Positions 52,304 to 61,854 of a stretch of 64,000 bases of DNA are shown one piece after another (position 1 is the stretch's first letter; every line of letters starts with the position of its first letter). The stretch comes from Streptomyces aurantiacus (GTDB lineage: Bacteria; Actinomycetota; Actinomycetes; Streptomycetales; Streptomycetaceae). The stretch covers positions 124,001 through 188,000 of the forward strand of contig NZ_CP114282.1 in assembly GCF_027107535.1 (NCBI RefSeq), given 5' to 3'. A program made the translations under genes and the position numbers. The notes under the pieces are model-generated. The model saw only the letters and a list, made by a program, of their open reading frames with translations, was not told the DNA's origin and did no database searches.

Positions 52304-54460
52304 TCACGAGGTTTCGGGGGTGGTGGGGGTGGCTTGGGGCTGGTCGGGTCGGCGGTCGCGGAGTGCTTGGAGGATTTTGGTCTGGTGGTGGTCGGTGGGG
52401 GGTGTGGTGTCGGGGGAGGTGTTGAGGTGGGGTGTGAGGCGGGTGTAGAGGTCGGCGTGGGTGAACATGGCGTCGAGGCCGGCCCAGGTGTCGTTGTCGA
52501 TGAGGGGGAAGGGGAACTGTTGGGGTGGGATGAGTGCGGCCAGGAGCGGGAGGAGCTCCCATCCGTGGTCGAGGCGGTCGCGTAGCCAGGTGCGGAGGCT
52601 GGTGGGGTCGGTGTGGCGCCACATCCAGATCAGGGTGTCGTCCTGCTCGGTGATGTCAGAGGCGGGCCGTCCGGCGGCTGGTGTGAGGTGTTCGGCCAGG
52701 CGGCCGGTGAGGGCGTCGCGGGCCTGGGCCGCCCACGGTTCCGTGGTCGTCACGTGTTCGGAGGCGGTGTCGTCGGGGTTGGTGGCGCTGTGGAGGGTTC
52801 GGGTGGCGAGGACTGCTCCGTCGTAGGTGGCGGCCATAGCGGTTACAGCGGCGGGTCGCTGGTCGGGAGGCAGGTCGAGGAGGAGGCCCGGGGTCAGGGA
52901 ACGCAGCCGTCGATCGGACCCCAGAATGCCCATCACTTCCGGTTCGGCGGTCAGTTGGCCGTAGTTGTCGGCCATGGCCTGGAGCAGCGCGGCCGCGGGT
53001 ACCGGGATGCCGTCGGCGCGCAGTTGGTCGATGCGTCGGACGATGCGGTGGGTGTCGTCTCTGAGCCGGGCCAGCAACTGTGCGGCCTCATCGCCCTCAG
53101 CTCCTGATGCCAGTTGGGCGAGGGCCTGCTGGAAGACGGCTTCTGGGAGGTCGTCGGCGGGGACGGTGAAGACGATATACCGGTCGAAGTAGTCCTGGCT
53201 GCCGATCCCGCGTCGGCGGGCCGTGGCACGGGGGTCGCTGCCGTTGCCGACGGCCTGCTGGACTGCGGGGAACAGCAGGGCCAGTAGTGCGAGCATGCCG
53301 TCGAGGTTGTCCTGGGCCACGCCGGCCTGGCGCAGGCGTTCCTTCCATCGTTCGGCGTGTTCACCGGGTCTGGAGTCGCGGTGCAGCGCCGGGTCGGTGC
53401 TGGTGCCGGTCAGTTCGGCGCGGTGGCGTCCCAGCATCCGGTAGGCGCCGGGCTCGCTGGTCCGCAGGAAGGTGACGATCAGGAAGTCGACGATGTCGAC
53501 CTCCCCGGCCAGAGAGCCGAGCGTCGCGCCGGCCTGGCCGAAGTAGCGTTTGATGGACCGCGGGGTCCTCAGCCGGTCCTGAAGGTGCCGGAAGTACGCC
53601 TCGGAGAAGCGCCGTTCCTGGTCCGGAGTCATGGACACCTGGTGGGAGTCCAGCAGGGAGTTGAGGAGTCGATTGGTCATGGCGGTGATGTCGCGGTCGC
53701 GGAAGGCCGGGAGGTCGAGCCGGACCTGGATGAGCTTCTCCAGGAATTCCTGGGCGCGCTGGTCGTTCGAGCCGACCAGGTCGGTCCGTTTCAGGACGTC
53801 CAGGAGGGTCTGTTCGTCGAAGCTGATCAGGTAGTACACGTTCGGCAGGTGGCCGACCAGGCGGATGAGCTTGAAGACGACCAGCAGTTCCTCGGGGGTG
53901 AGCCGGTCCAGATCGTCCATGATCATCAGGACCGGCAAGGCTGCCTGTCGCAGGGCCGCTTCGGCGGTGTGCTTGGCGGCCGAGGCGCTGGTGTCTCCGG
54001 CTATCCGGTCGGCTACGTGGTTGATCAGCTCTGAGGAGTCCAGGCCGAGCAATCCCGTGAGCTTGCCCAGTGGACTGATCGACTGGCCAAACGCCCCGAT
54101 TTTCCCGCGTAGCTCGGACCACTGGTTCCCGCTGGGGAGGGCGGCGCGGATCTCGCTGAACAGGGCCAGCGTCAGGGATTCGAGGTCCGAGTACATCCAC
54201 GGGTTCAGTTCAGCGACCGACCACCGGGTGGTGTTGGTGGCGCCGACCGTGTTCTTGAGATGCTGGATCGTCATCTGCAGGACGGATGACTTGCCAGAGC
54301 CCCAGGGGCCGATGAGTGCGAGGACTCCGGACTCGCTCTGCTCGCGCACCTGGTGGAGAAGTTCGACGGCATGCCGGGCGTACTGCTGGCGCCCCAGCAG
54401 GTCAGGAGCGTCGGCGCTCCCGTCGACGGGGTCATCGTTGAAGAAGCGTTCACCGGGCAT
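52304..54460 (-). CDS. KAP-family P-loop NTPase (left arm copy)
   Basis: A 718-residue protein. LLGRQQYARHAVELLHQVRE precedes Walker A LIGPWGSGKSSVLQ (51-58). NPWMYSDLESLTLALFSEI is the KAP family's N-P-W motif, and Walker B is VLMIMDDLDRLTPEELL (182-185). YYLISFDEQTLLDVLKRTD and EFLEKLIQVRLDLPAF are typical KAP sequences. No TM insert is seen. KAP NTPases occur in membrane-associated and phage-defence systems. The gene is divergent from the HTH-ATPase gene and lies inside an inverted repeat; a copy is at 61855-64000. The C-terminal ~150 residues are Pro/Thr-rich. Confidence 0.8.
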   Translation of the reverse strand: MPGERFFNDDPVDGSADAPDLLGRQQYARHAVELLHQVREQSESGVLALIGPWGSGKSSVLQMTIQHLKNTVGATNTTRWSVAELNPWMYSDLESLTLALFSEIRAALPSGNQWSELRGKIGAFGQSISPLGKLTGLLGLDSSELINHVADRIAGDTSASAAKHTAEAALRQAALPVLMIMDDLDRLTPEELLVVFKLIRLVGHLPNVYYLISFDEQTLLDVLKRTDLVGSNDQRAQEFLEKLIQVRLDLPAFRDRDITAMTNRLLNSLLDSHQVSMTPDQERRFSEAYFRHLQDRLRTPRSIKRYFGQAGATLGSLAGEVDIVDFLIVTFLRTSEPGAYRMLGRHRAELTGTSTDPALHRDSRPGEHAERWKERLRQAGVAQDNLDGMLALLALLFPAVQQAVGNGSDPRATARRRGIGSQDYFDRYIVFTVPADDLPEAVFQQALAQLASGAEGDEAAQLLARLRDDTHRIVRRIDQLRADGIPVPAAALLQAMADNYGQLTAEPEVMGILGSDRRLRSLTPGLLLDLPPDQRPAAVTAMAATYDGAVLATRTLHSATNPDDTASEHVTTTEPWAAQARDALTGRLAEHLTPAAGRPASDITEQDDTLIWMWRHTDPTSLRTWLRDRLDHGWELLPLLAALIPPQQFPFPLIDNDTWAGLDAMFTHADLYTRLTPHLNTSPDTTPPTDHHQTKILQALRDRRPDQPQATPTTPETS

Positions 54461-57001
54461 CGGCCCATCCTGCCCGACAGCGCAGCTGCTTCGGCCTGGG
54501 ATCGGTGACGACGTGCAGACCGGCTGCTGTCATGGGGTGACCGGGTGGCTGTCACGGTGTGGTTAGCAGGTCGTGGTCCCGGCTGCGTTGGGTTTGCCTG
54601 TTTCTGTGCGGGTGGGCGGCCGGGGCGGTGGGGTTGGCCTTGTGACGGTTTCGGGGACCCCGGTGGGGGAGGCGGTGTCGGGTCCGGCTGGTTCGGCGGA
54701 GGCTGGGCGGGTGGAGCGGGTGGTGGTGGTGCGGCGGCTGCTGGCGGTGGACCGGGGTGAGGGTGGTCTGTCGGCGTTGCATGTGCGGATCGCGGCCGGT
54801 TTGGCGGGGGTGACGGAGCGGACGGTGTGGCGGTGGCTGGCTGAGGGTCGCGAGGGGCGGGTGGAGGCGCGGCCGCGGCAGGGCGGGTTCACGGTGGGCG
54901 ACGCCTTGTGGGAGGTGCTCACCCAGTCCGGCGGGAACGTCGCCGAGTTGCGCCGCAGGATGCTCCGGGCGCAGGACGAGGGCGTGCTGGAGCGCTGGGG
55001 TGTCGAGGTGGTGCCGTCGTTGGCGACGCTGCACCGTGCGGTCAAGGACGAGTTGCGGGCGGGCCGGGTGCTTCAGGTCGCCCGCGTGGCGTCGGGCCGG
55101 GTGGAGCCGAGCCGGTACGACCGGGCACTGGCCGAACTCGGTTTCATAGATGGTGCGAACGGTCCGCCGGTGGTGGACGGCCCGGATACCGAGCTGTCCG
55201 GTACGGATGGTGAGGAACGGTCCGGCGTGGTGAAGGGTGCTGCGCGTGTCCGGGTGTCGGGTGGGGTGCGTCTGTACGCGCCGGGGGCGCGGCTGGTGTC
55301 CACGCGGCAGGTGGCCGCCGTGGTGGAGGCGGTGGGGCACACGGTCGCCGCGCGGGGGATCGGCTGCGTGTACGGGGACACGGGGCTGGGGAAGACGGTC
55401 GCGGTCGAGCAGGCTCTGCATCTGCTGCCCGGCCGGGTGCCGGTGTGGCGGGCGGTGGTGGGGGTCGGGCCCGGGCTGCCGCAGGTGCGGGCTGCGTTGT
55501 GCGAGGCGCTGGGGCTGCCGTCGGGGTCTTTGACCCACCGAGCCGGACCGGCCGACCAGGCGCTGGCGGAGGCGCTGGCCGAGCCGGGTGTGCTGTTCCT
55601 CGACGACGCGCAGCGTCTGTCGCCGCCGGTGCTGGACTACCTGCGGCAGCTGTGGGATTCGCCGGACTGTGCGGCTGCCCTGGTGCTGTGCGGGGCCGGC
55701 AGCGAGCGGGCGCTGGCCCGGGCAGCGGCGATGCGCTCGAGGGTCCTGACCTGGCACCAGGTCAGCCGCCTCGACACGAAGGACGTGCCGCGGACGCTGG
55801 GTCTGTTCCACCCGGTGTGGGAGGACGCTGATCCGGCCGATCTGGTGCGGGCGGATGAGCAGACCGCCCGCGGCAACTTCCGTACCTGGGCGAAGATCAC
55901 CTCGCATGTCTGCGCCGCCCGGGGCCGCGACCTCGGCGCGGGTGTGGATCGGGACGCGATCGACCAGGCCTGCGCCCGGCTCGGCCCCTACCCATGACGG
56001 CCCCTCTCACATGCCCGGAGCACACAGGTTCCGACGGCAGAGAACCTCACCCCTCTCGGCGAGGAGGAGAAGCGGCGCGATGACGGACAGCAGACTGCAG
56101 GACACCAACGGCGGTCAGGGCGTTGACGCGGGAGGGCAGTGGCTGCCACCGCCGGGGGATCCGGAGGGTGTGCTCGGGAAGCAGTCGCTGGTTGCGCTGC
56201 GGGCGCCTGCGGTGCGTCGCCTGCTGGCGCTGCGGGCCCGGGGCGGTCTTTCGCGGCAGCACGTGCGGCTGGCGGGGGAGTGCCTGGGGGCATCGGAGCG
56301 CACGGTGTGGCGGTGGCTGGCCGAGGCGTCCCAGAGCCCTGCGGCGGCTGCGCACCCCGGAGCCCGCCACACGAGCAGGTTCGAGATCACCGCGGAGATC
56401 CGGGTGCTGCTGGCGTACTGGCACGGCAACGCCTCCGCAGTCCACCGCCAGCTCATGGAGCGCGCCGCGGCCGAGGCCGGAGACGTACGCGCGCAAACGT
56501 CCGGCGCTGCCGTGCCCGTCCCACCCGGCCTGGTGGCTGTTCCGGGCGGGGCAGCCCTGTCGCAGGTGCCGCTGCTGGATCCGGTCCCGTCCCTGTCGAC
56601 GTTCCTGCGCGCGCTGCGCCGTGACCTGACGGCGGGGGAGCGCGCCGGGTTCGCCACCGGACCGGAGGCAGCACGCGCCCATGACGTATTCGGCAAGCGA
56701 CCGCTGTCATGGCGCAACTACGCCTGGGAGACCGACCACGTCCAAGCCCCGCTGCTGGTCGATACCGACGGCGACCTGGTGCGCCCGTGGATCACCTGGT
56801 TCATCGACACCGCCACCAAGGTCATCACCGGCACCGCTGTCACCCCGGGCCATCCCTCCCGCGCGTCGGTACTGGCCGCCTTGCGCGCCGCAGTGGTGCG
56901 CGACGAGCCCTACGGCCCCGCCGGAGGAGTGCCGGAGCTGGTGAGGATGGACCGGGGCAAGGACTTCCTGTCGGCCGCCGTCACCACCGCGCTCGGCGCG
57001 A
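52315..57001. repeat. Left arm of a long inverted repeat
   Basis: Reads as the reverse complement of 59314-64000; positions pair as x with 116315 minus x. The encoded proteins are identical wherever both arms cover them. The inner break is sharp: after CTCGGCGCGA the left arm continues GGTCAGCG while the right arm's complement continues TGGGAGTG. At least 4.7 kb; the outer limit is not visible because the right arm reaches the window end. Confidence 0.9.
54573..55997 (+). CDS. HTH-AAA ATPase of a Mu/Tn7-type transposon (left arm copy)
   Basis: Up to 474 residues; GTG 54573 is one of several possible starts. Residues ~52-92 form an HTH (VRRLLAVDRGEGGLSALHVR, then TERTVWRWLAEG) that closely matches the N-terminus of the neighbouring transposase. 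The ATPase domain has Walker A VYGDTGLGKTV (268-275) and Walker B GVLFLDDAQRL (344-345), and the C-terminus NFRTWAKITSHV resembles the second ATPase of this element. It looks like a MuB/TnsC-type protein with an added DNA-binding head. An 82-bp gap separates it from the transposase gene. Confidence 0.75.
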   Translation: MVPAALGLPVSVRVGGRGGGVGLVTVSGTPVGEAVSGPAGSAEAGRVERVVVVRRLLAVDRGEGGLSALHVRIAAGLAGVTERTVWRWLAEGREGRVEARPRQGGFTVGDALWEVLTQSGGNVAELRRRMLRAQDEGVLERWGVEVVPSLATLHRAVKDELRAGRVLQVARVASGRVEPSRYDRALAELGFIDGANGPPVVDGPDTELSGTDGEERSGVVKGAARVRVSGGVRLYAPGARLVSTRQVAAVVEAVGHTVAARGIGCVYGDTGLGKTVAVEQALHLLPGRVPVWRAVVGVGPGLPQVRAALCEALGLPSGSLTHRAGPADQALAEALAEPGVLFLDDAQRLSPPVLDYLRQLWDSPDCAAALVLCGAGSERALARAAAMRSRVLTWHQVSRLDTKDVPRTLGLFHPVWEDADPADLVRADEQTARGNFRTWAKITSHVCAARGRDLGAGVDRDAIDQACARLGPYP

Positions 57002-57030
57002 GGTCAGCGTGGTCAGGGCCGGCAGGCTGA
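56080..57030 (+). pseudogene. Transposase gene truncated at the inverted-repeat junction
   Basis: Identical to the first ~307 codons of the intact transposase at 58412-60235, including the first two catalytic aspartates (ETDHVQAPLLVD and VRMDRGKDF). At 57001 it breaks off and ends nine codons later in unrelated sequence (RSAWSGPAG). The catalytic glutamate and the C-terminal domain are missing, so it cannot be active. Confidence 0.85.
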
Positions 57031-57541
57031 TCCATTCTGCGGTGTCCGCAGCGGCCTGCCGTGTCCGCGGTGGGGTGTGGTCGTCCTGGCTCAGGACGGC
57101 GCCTGCGTCGGCCATGTCGTAGCCGGTGCGTGCCAGGGCCCGCTCGAGGGCGGCGGAAAGCTTGGGTTGGTGGCAGACCAGGTAGAGGCGCACGCCGGTA
57201 CGGGCGCGCAGGGCAAGCAGGTCGTCCAGGCTGCGGGCCGACAGGAGGTGTGCGCGCAGCACGGTCAGGCGGCTGACGGGCAGCGCCAGGATCCAGGCTG
57301 CGGCGAGAGTCCAGGCCGGGGCGGGGTGGGTGGCGCGGTAGCCGGGGACGGGTGTGGTCTTGCCGAGGGCGTCGAGGAGGTTGTGGGCGAGGGTGAGCGT
57401 GGAATCGGTGCCGGGGGTGGGGTGGATGGTGGCGCGGCCGGCTGCCGGGTGGTGCATGGTCAGGGCGGCGCGGGTGTGGGCGGCGTCGTCGCCGGGGTCG
57501 AAAACCACCACCGGGGGCGGCGGGTGGGGGCAGGTGAGCAC
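56981..57541 (-). pseudogene. Accessory transposon gene cut at the junction
   Basis: Starts at GTG 57541, three bases after the 42-codon gene, and encodes about 180 residues before the repeat junction at 57001/57002; the last seven residues (LTSRRARW end) come from the other arm. Visible sequence includes VVVFDPGDDAAHTRAALTMH and LLALRARTGVRLYLVCHQPK followed by LERALARTGYDMADAGAVLS. It could be a partner such as a target-selection protein, but no family is recognised and the full length is unknown. Confidence 0.55.
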
Positions 57542-57543
57542 GG

Positions 57544-57672
57544 TCAGGCGCTCTGGTGGGTGCGGAGTTTGCTGGAGGCCTGGCGCAGCAGGTCTTCGTC
57601 GGCACGGAGGCGGCCGCTGGCGGAGGTTCCGGGTGGAGGGGCGGGTACGGGAGACGGTTGTATGCCGGTCAT
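57544..57672 (-). CDS. Small protein (42 aa) in the transposition operon
   Basis: ATG 57672 overlaps the stop of the ATPase gene (ATGA). Reads MTGIQPSPVPAPPPGTSASG and RLRADEDLLRQASSKLRTHQ. A Pro-rich linker and one basic helix suggest an adaptor peptide. The tight coupling on both sides argues for a real gene. Confidence 0.5.
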   Translation of the reverse strand: MTGIQPSPVPAPPPGTSASGRLRADEDLLRQASSKLRTHQSA

Positions 57673-58412
57673 GCGAGGCGGCTGAAGGCCCAGCGCAGCA
57701 ATTCCCGGTCCGCCCGGGGCCGGCCGGTGCGGGCGAGTGCGGTACGGGTGTGGGCGGTCAGCTGGGCCCAGGCGCGGAAGTTGCCGTGGGCTGCGTGTTG
57801 GTCGGCGAAGGTGATGTCGTCGGGGTCGGTGTCGGCCCAGATCGGGTGGAAGAAGGGGATGGCTTCGAGGACCTCGCCGGGGGTGAGGCGGGTGAAGTGC
57901 TGCCAGATGAAGATGCGGGAGGAGAGCATCGGTTCGCGGCGCAGCACTGTGTGGCAGCCCTCGCCGCCGACGAAGATGATGGCGAGCTGGGTTGAGGGTT
58001 CGTCCCACAGGTAGCGGAAGTATTCGAATGCTTCCCCGTTGAGCCATTGGGCCTCGTCGACGAGGAAGGTTCGGGGGCGTTCGGCCAGGGCAGTTTTCAG
58101 CAGGCGGTCGAACTCGCTGGGGTGGCGCGGTGGTTCACCGGCCAGATCGAGGGCCGTGAACAGTTCGTAGCGCACGGCCCGGGCGGTGGGGCGGGCGCGG
58201 AAGGTGACCCGTCGGACGTCCTCGCCCGGTTCCAGTTCGCGCAGGCAGGTGTTGACGGCGAGGGTCTTGCCGTGGCCGGCGCCGCCGTGGATGCACATCA
58301 TGGCGCGTGCGGCGACGGTGTCGGTGATGTTCTCCCGTGCGGTGAGCAGGGCGCGGGTGGTGACGACGGCTGCGTCGGGCAGGTCGACGTACTGGTAGGT
58401 GGCCGCGGTCAT
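57669..58412 (-). CDS. TniB/TnsC/MuB-type AAA ATPase
   Basis: A 247-residue protein from ATG 58412, coupled to the transposase stop as TGATG. Walker A IHGGAGHGKTLAVN (43-50), Walker B TFLVDEAQWLNG (119-120), then YFRYLWDEPSTQLAIIFVGG and the sensor region SSRIFIWQHFTRL. The size and layout match the ATPases that select target DNA and activate the DDE transposase in Mu, Tn7, Tn5053 and IS21. Present once only, in the unique centre of the inverted repeat. Confidence 0.85.
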   Translation of the reverse strand: MTAATYQYVDLPDAAVVTTRALLTARENITDTVAARAMMCIHGGAGHGKTLAVNTCLRELEPGEDVRRVTFRARPTARAVRYELFTALDLAGEPPRHPSEFDRLLKTALAERPRTFLVDEAQWLNGEAFEYFRYLWDEPSTQLAIIFVGGEGCHTVLRREPMLSSRIFIWQHFTRLTPGEVLEAIPFFHPIWADTDPDDITFADQHAAHGNFRAWAQLTAHTRTALARTGRPRADRELLRWAFSRLA

Positions 58413-60235
58413 CAGGCGTCTCCTGCGGATCGGGAGTCGGGCTCCGGCACAACGTCCGCCGACGGGTCGGCTGGAACGGAGGCGGGCGGGGGCGGTGCTG
58501 TGCCGGCAGCGAGGGCGGGCGGGGTGCGCCAGTGCGCCGGAGGCGGGGCGGGCGGGATCAGGTCGGGCAGTGCCAGCCGTGCGACGTCGGTGTAGTCGGC
58601 GGCGGCGAGTTCGCGGTCGGCCTGGGCGGCCGTGACGGCTCCCAGCCGCTGGGCGGGCTCCGCACTGGTGGTGGGGGCGAATCGCTGGCGGCGCAGGCGT
58701 TCGGCGGCCTTCGCGTCGGCGCGCAGGCGCCGGGCGCGCTCCGCGCGTGCCTCGCGCAGCGCCTGCAGTTGCTCGGGGGTGGCCGCGTCCGCGAGGTGCG
58801 CCGGGCCGAGGTGGCGGCCTCGGGCGTCGCAGACCTCGATCTCGTGGTCGTGATGGGGCATGTAGCGCACACGGACCTGGCGGCCGGCCTGGCCGGTCAT
58901 CCACGCGGCGGTGTAGGTGCGGCCGCGCCAGCTCACGCCGTGGCTGGTCAGCTTCCGGGGCCGGCCGTCGTCCTCGAGGGTGAAGGCCCACAGGTCGGCG
59001 GCGGGGATGTCGGTGACGGGGGTCGGATCGGCCTGCCACGCCTCCAGTGGCGTACGGCCCGACAGGGCTTTCGGGCGGTGCGCGGTGTTCCACCAGTTCG
59101 TCCACGTCAGGACCTCCGCGGTGAAGTCCTGGAACGACAGGGCGGACACCGCCCCAGCAGTACGTCCGCGCCGTTCCGAGCGGGGCCCGGTGGGCCCGGC
59201 GGTGTAGCCGGGCAGGGCTGCGAACAGCATCCGGTCCGCGGCCCGGTTGAGGTTCTCCACCGTTCCCTTCAGATGCGGGCTGTAGGCGGGCAGGTCCTTG
59301 ACCGTCACTCCCATCGCGCCGAGCGCGGTGGTGACGGCGGCCGACAGGAAGTCCTTGCCCCGGTCCATCCTCACCAGCTCCGGCACTCCTCCGGCGGGGC
59401 CGTAGGGCTCGTCGCGCACCACTGCGGCGCGCAAGGCGGCCAGTACCGACGCGCGGGAGGGATGGCCCGGGGTGACAGCGGTGCCGGTGATGACCTTGGT
59501 GGCGGTGTCGATGAACCAGGTGATCCACGGGCGCACCAGGTCGCCGTCGGTATCGACCAGCAGCGGGGCTTGGACGTGGTCGGTCTCCCAGGCGTAGTTG
59601 CGCCATGACAGCGGTCGCTTGCCGAATACGTCATGGGCGCGTGCTGCCTCCGGTCCGGTGGCGAACCCGGCGCGCTCCCCCGCCGTCAGGTCACGGCGCA
59701 GCGCGCGCAGGAACGTCGACAGGGACGGGACCGGATCCAGCAGCGGCACCTGCGACAGGGCTGCCCCGCCCGGAACAGCCACCAGGCCGGGTGGGACGGG
59801 CACGGCAGCGCCGGACGTTTGCGCGCGTACGTCTCCGGCCTCGGCCGCGGCGCGCTCCATGAGCTGGCGGTGGACTGCGGAGGCGTTGCCGTGCCAGTAC
59901 GCCAGCAGCACCCGGATCTCCGCGGTGATCTCGAACCTGCTCGTGTGGCGGGCTCCGGGGTGCGCAGCCGCCGCAGGGCTCTGGGACGCCTCGGCCAGCC
60001 ACCGCCACACCGTGCGCTCCGATGCCCCCAGGCACTCCCCCGCCAGCCGCACGTGCTGCCGCGAAAGACCGCCCCGGGCCCGCAGCGCCAGCAGGCGACG
60101 CACCGCAGGCGCCCGCAGCGCAACCAGCGACTGCTTCCCGAGCACACCCTCCGGATCCCCCGGCGGTGGCAGCCACTGCCCTCCCGCGTCAACGCCCTGA
60201 CCGCCGTTGGTGTCCTGCAGTCTGCTGTCCGTCAT
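58412..60235 (-). CDS. Mu/TnsB/TniA-type DD35E transposase (intact)
   Basis: A 607-residue protein from ATG 60235 with GAGGAGGAG upstream. An N-terminal HTH (LLALRARGGLSRQHVRLAGE, SERTVWRWLAE) is followed by an integrase core with Asp219 in WETDHVQAPLLVD, Asp291 in VRMDRGKDFLS and Glu327 in KGTVENLNRA, a DD35E spacing. A Mu-type C-terminal beta barrel comes next (TGQAGRQVRVRYMPHHDHE and EVCDARGRHLGPAH), then a charged helix and a Pro-rich tail. The 5' half lies in the right arm of the inverted repeat, the 3' half in the unique centre. With its ATPases it forms a Mu/Tn7-like transposition set. Confidence 0.9.
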   Translation of the reverse strand: MTDSRLQDTNGGQGVDAGGQWLPPPGDPEGVLGKQSLVALRAPAVRRLLALRARGGLSRQHVRLAGECLGASERTVWRWLAEASQSPAAAAHPGARHTSRFEITAEIRVLLAYWHGNASAVHRQLMERAAAEAGDVRAQTSGAAVPVPPGLVAVPGGAALSQVPLLDPVPSLSTFLRALRRDLTAGERAGFATGPEAARAHDVFGKRPLSWRNYAWETDHVQAPLLVDTDGDLVRPWITWFIDTATKVITGTAVTPGHPSRASVLAALRAAVVRDEPYGPAGGVPELVRMDRGKDFLSAAVTTALGAMGVTVKDLPAYSPHLKGTVENLNRAADRMLFAALPGYTAGPTGPRSERRGRTAGAVSALSFQDFTAEVLTWTNWWNTAHRPKALSGRTPLEAWQADPTPVTDIPAADLWAFTLEDDGRPRKLTSHGVSWRGRTYTAAWMTGQAGRQVRVRYMPHHDHEIEVCDARGRHLGPAHLADAATPEQLQALREARAERARRLRADAKAAERLRRQRFAPTTSAEPAQRLGAVTAAQADRELAAADYTDVARLALPDLIPPAPPPAHWRTPPALAAGTAPPPPASVPADPSADVVPEPDSRSAGDA

Positions 60236-60317
60236 CGCGCCGCTTCTCCTCCTCGCCGAGAGGGGTGAGGTTCTCTGCCGTCGGAACCTGTGTGCTCCGG
60301 GCATGTGAGAGGGGCCG

Positions 60318-61742
60318 TCATGGGTAGGGGCCGAGCCGGGCGCAGGCCTGGTCGATCGCGTCCCGATCCACACCCGCGCCGAGGTCGCGGCCCCGGGCGG
60401 CGCAGACATGCGAGGTGATCTTCGCCCAGGTACGGAAGTTGCCGCGGGCGGTCTGCTCATCCGCCCGCACCAGATCGGCCGGATCAGCGTCCTCCCACAC
60501 CGGGTGGAACAGACCCAGCGTCCGCGGCACGTCCTTCGTGTCGAGGCGGCTGACCTGGTGCCAGGTCAGGACCCTCGAGCGCATCGCCGCTGCCCGGGCC
60601 AGCGCCCGCTCGCTGCCGGCCCCGCACAGCACCAGGGCAGCCGCACAGTCCGGCGAATCCCACAGCTGCCGCAGGTAGTCCAGCACCGGCGGCGACAGAC
60701 GCTGCGCGTCGTCGAGGAACAGCACACCCGGCTCGGCCAGCGCCTCCGCCAGCGCCTGGTCGGCCGGTCCGGCTCGGTGGGTCAAAGACCCCGACGGCAG
60801 CCCCAGCGCCTCGCACAACGCAGCCCGCACCTGCGGCAGCCCGGGCCCGACCCCCACCACCGCCCGCCACACCGGCACCCGGCCGGGCAGCAGATGCAGA
60901 GCCTGCTCGACCGCGACCGTCTTCCCCAGCCCCGTGTCCCCGTACACGCAGCCGATCCCCCGCGCGGCGACCGTGTGCCCCACCGCCTCCACCACGGCGG
61001 CCACCTGCCGCGTGGACACCAGCCGCGCCCCCGGCGCGTACAGACGCACCCCACCCGACACCCGGACACGCGCAGCACCCTTCACCACGCCGGACCGTTC
61101 CTCACCATCCGTACCGGACAGCTCGGTATCCGGGCCGTCCACCACCGGCGGACCGTTCGCACCATCTATGAAACCGAGTTCGGCCAGTGCCCGGTCGTAC
61201 CGGCTCGGCTCCACCCGGCCCGACGCCACGCGGGCGACCTGAAGCACCCGGCCCGCCCGCAACTCGTCCTTGACCGCACGGTGCAGCGTCGCCAACGACG
61301 GCACCACCTCGACACCCCAGCGCTCCAGCACGCCCTCGTCCTGCGCCCGGAGCATCCTGCGGCGCAACTCGGCGACGTTCCCGCCGGACTGGGTGAGCAC
61401 CTCCCACAAGGCGTCGCCCACCGTGAACCCGCCCTGCCGCGGCCGCGCCTCCACCCGCCCCTCGCGACCCTCAGCCAGCCACCGCCACACCGTCCGCTCC
61501 GTCACCCCCGCCAAACCGGCCGCGATCCGCACATGCAACGCCGACAGACCACCCTCACCCCGGTCCACCGCCAGCAGCCGCCGCACCACCACCACCCGCT
61601 CCACCCGCCCAGCCTCCGCCGAACCAGCCGGACCCGACACCGCCTCCCCCACCGGGGTCCCCGAAACCGTCACAAGGCCAACCCCACCGCCCCGGCCGCC
61701 CACCCGCACAGAAACAGGCAAACCCAACGCAGCCGGGACCAC
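60318..61742 (-). CDS. HTH-AAA ATPase of a Mu/Tn7-type transposon (right arm copy)
   Basis: Identical to the protein encoded at 54573-55997 (Walker A VYGDTGLGKTV, Walker B GVLFLDDAQRL). Here it lies upstream of an intact transposase and a second ATPase, so this copy belongs to the complete transposition operon: HTH-ATPase, transposase, ATPase, 42-codon gene, and a truncated accessory gene. Confidence 0.75.
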   Translation of the reverse strand: MVPAALGLPVSVRVGGRGGGVGLVTVSGTPVGEAVSGPAGSAEAGRVERVVVVRRLLAVDRGEGGLSALHVRIAAGLAGVTERTVWRWLAEGREGRVEARPRQGGFTVGDALWEVLTQSGGNVAELRRRMLRAQDEGVLERWGVEVVPSLATLHRAVKDELRAGRVLQVARVASGRVEPSRYDRALAELGFIDGANGPPVVDGPDTELSGTDGEERSGVVKGAARVRVSGGVRLYAPGARLVSTRQVAAVVEAVGHTVAARGIGCVYGDTGLGKTVAVEQALHLLPGRVPVWRAVVGVGPGLPQVRAALCEALGLPSGSLTHRAGPADQALAEALAEPGVLFLDDAQRLSPPVLDYLRQLWDSPDCAAALVLCGAGSERALARAAAMRSRVLTWHQVSRLDTKDVPRTLGLFHPVWEDADPADLVRADEQTARGNFRTWAKITSHVCAARGRDLGAGVDRDAIDQACARLGPYP

Positions 61743-61854
61743 GACCTGCTAACCACACCGTGACAGCCACCCGGTCACCCCATGACAGCAGCCGGTCTGC
61801 ACGTCGTCACCGATCCCAGGCCGAAGCAGCTGCGCTGTCGGGCAGGATGGGCCG

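Noticed and set aside
54552..55907. 451-codon reverse frame opposite the HTH-ATPase (and its mirror at 60408-61763)
   Set aside because: The forward frame carries the Walker motifs and HTH; the reverse is a His/Arg/Pro-rich shadow.
57669..59606. 645-codon reverse frame covering the transposase and ATPase
   Set aside because: It merges a wrong-frame reading of the transposase with the real ATPase; the ATPase starts at 58412 by overlap with the transposase stop.
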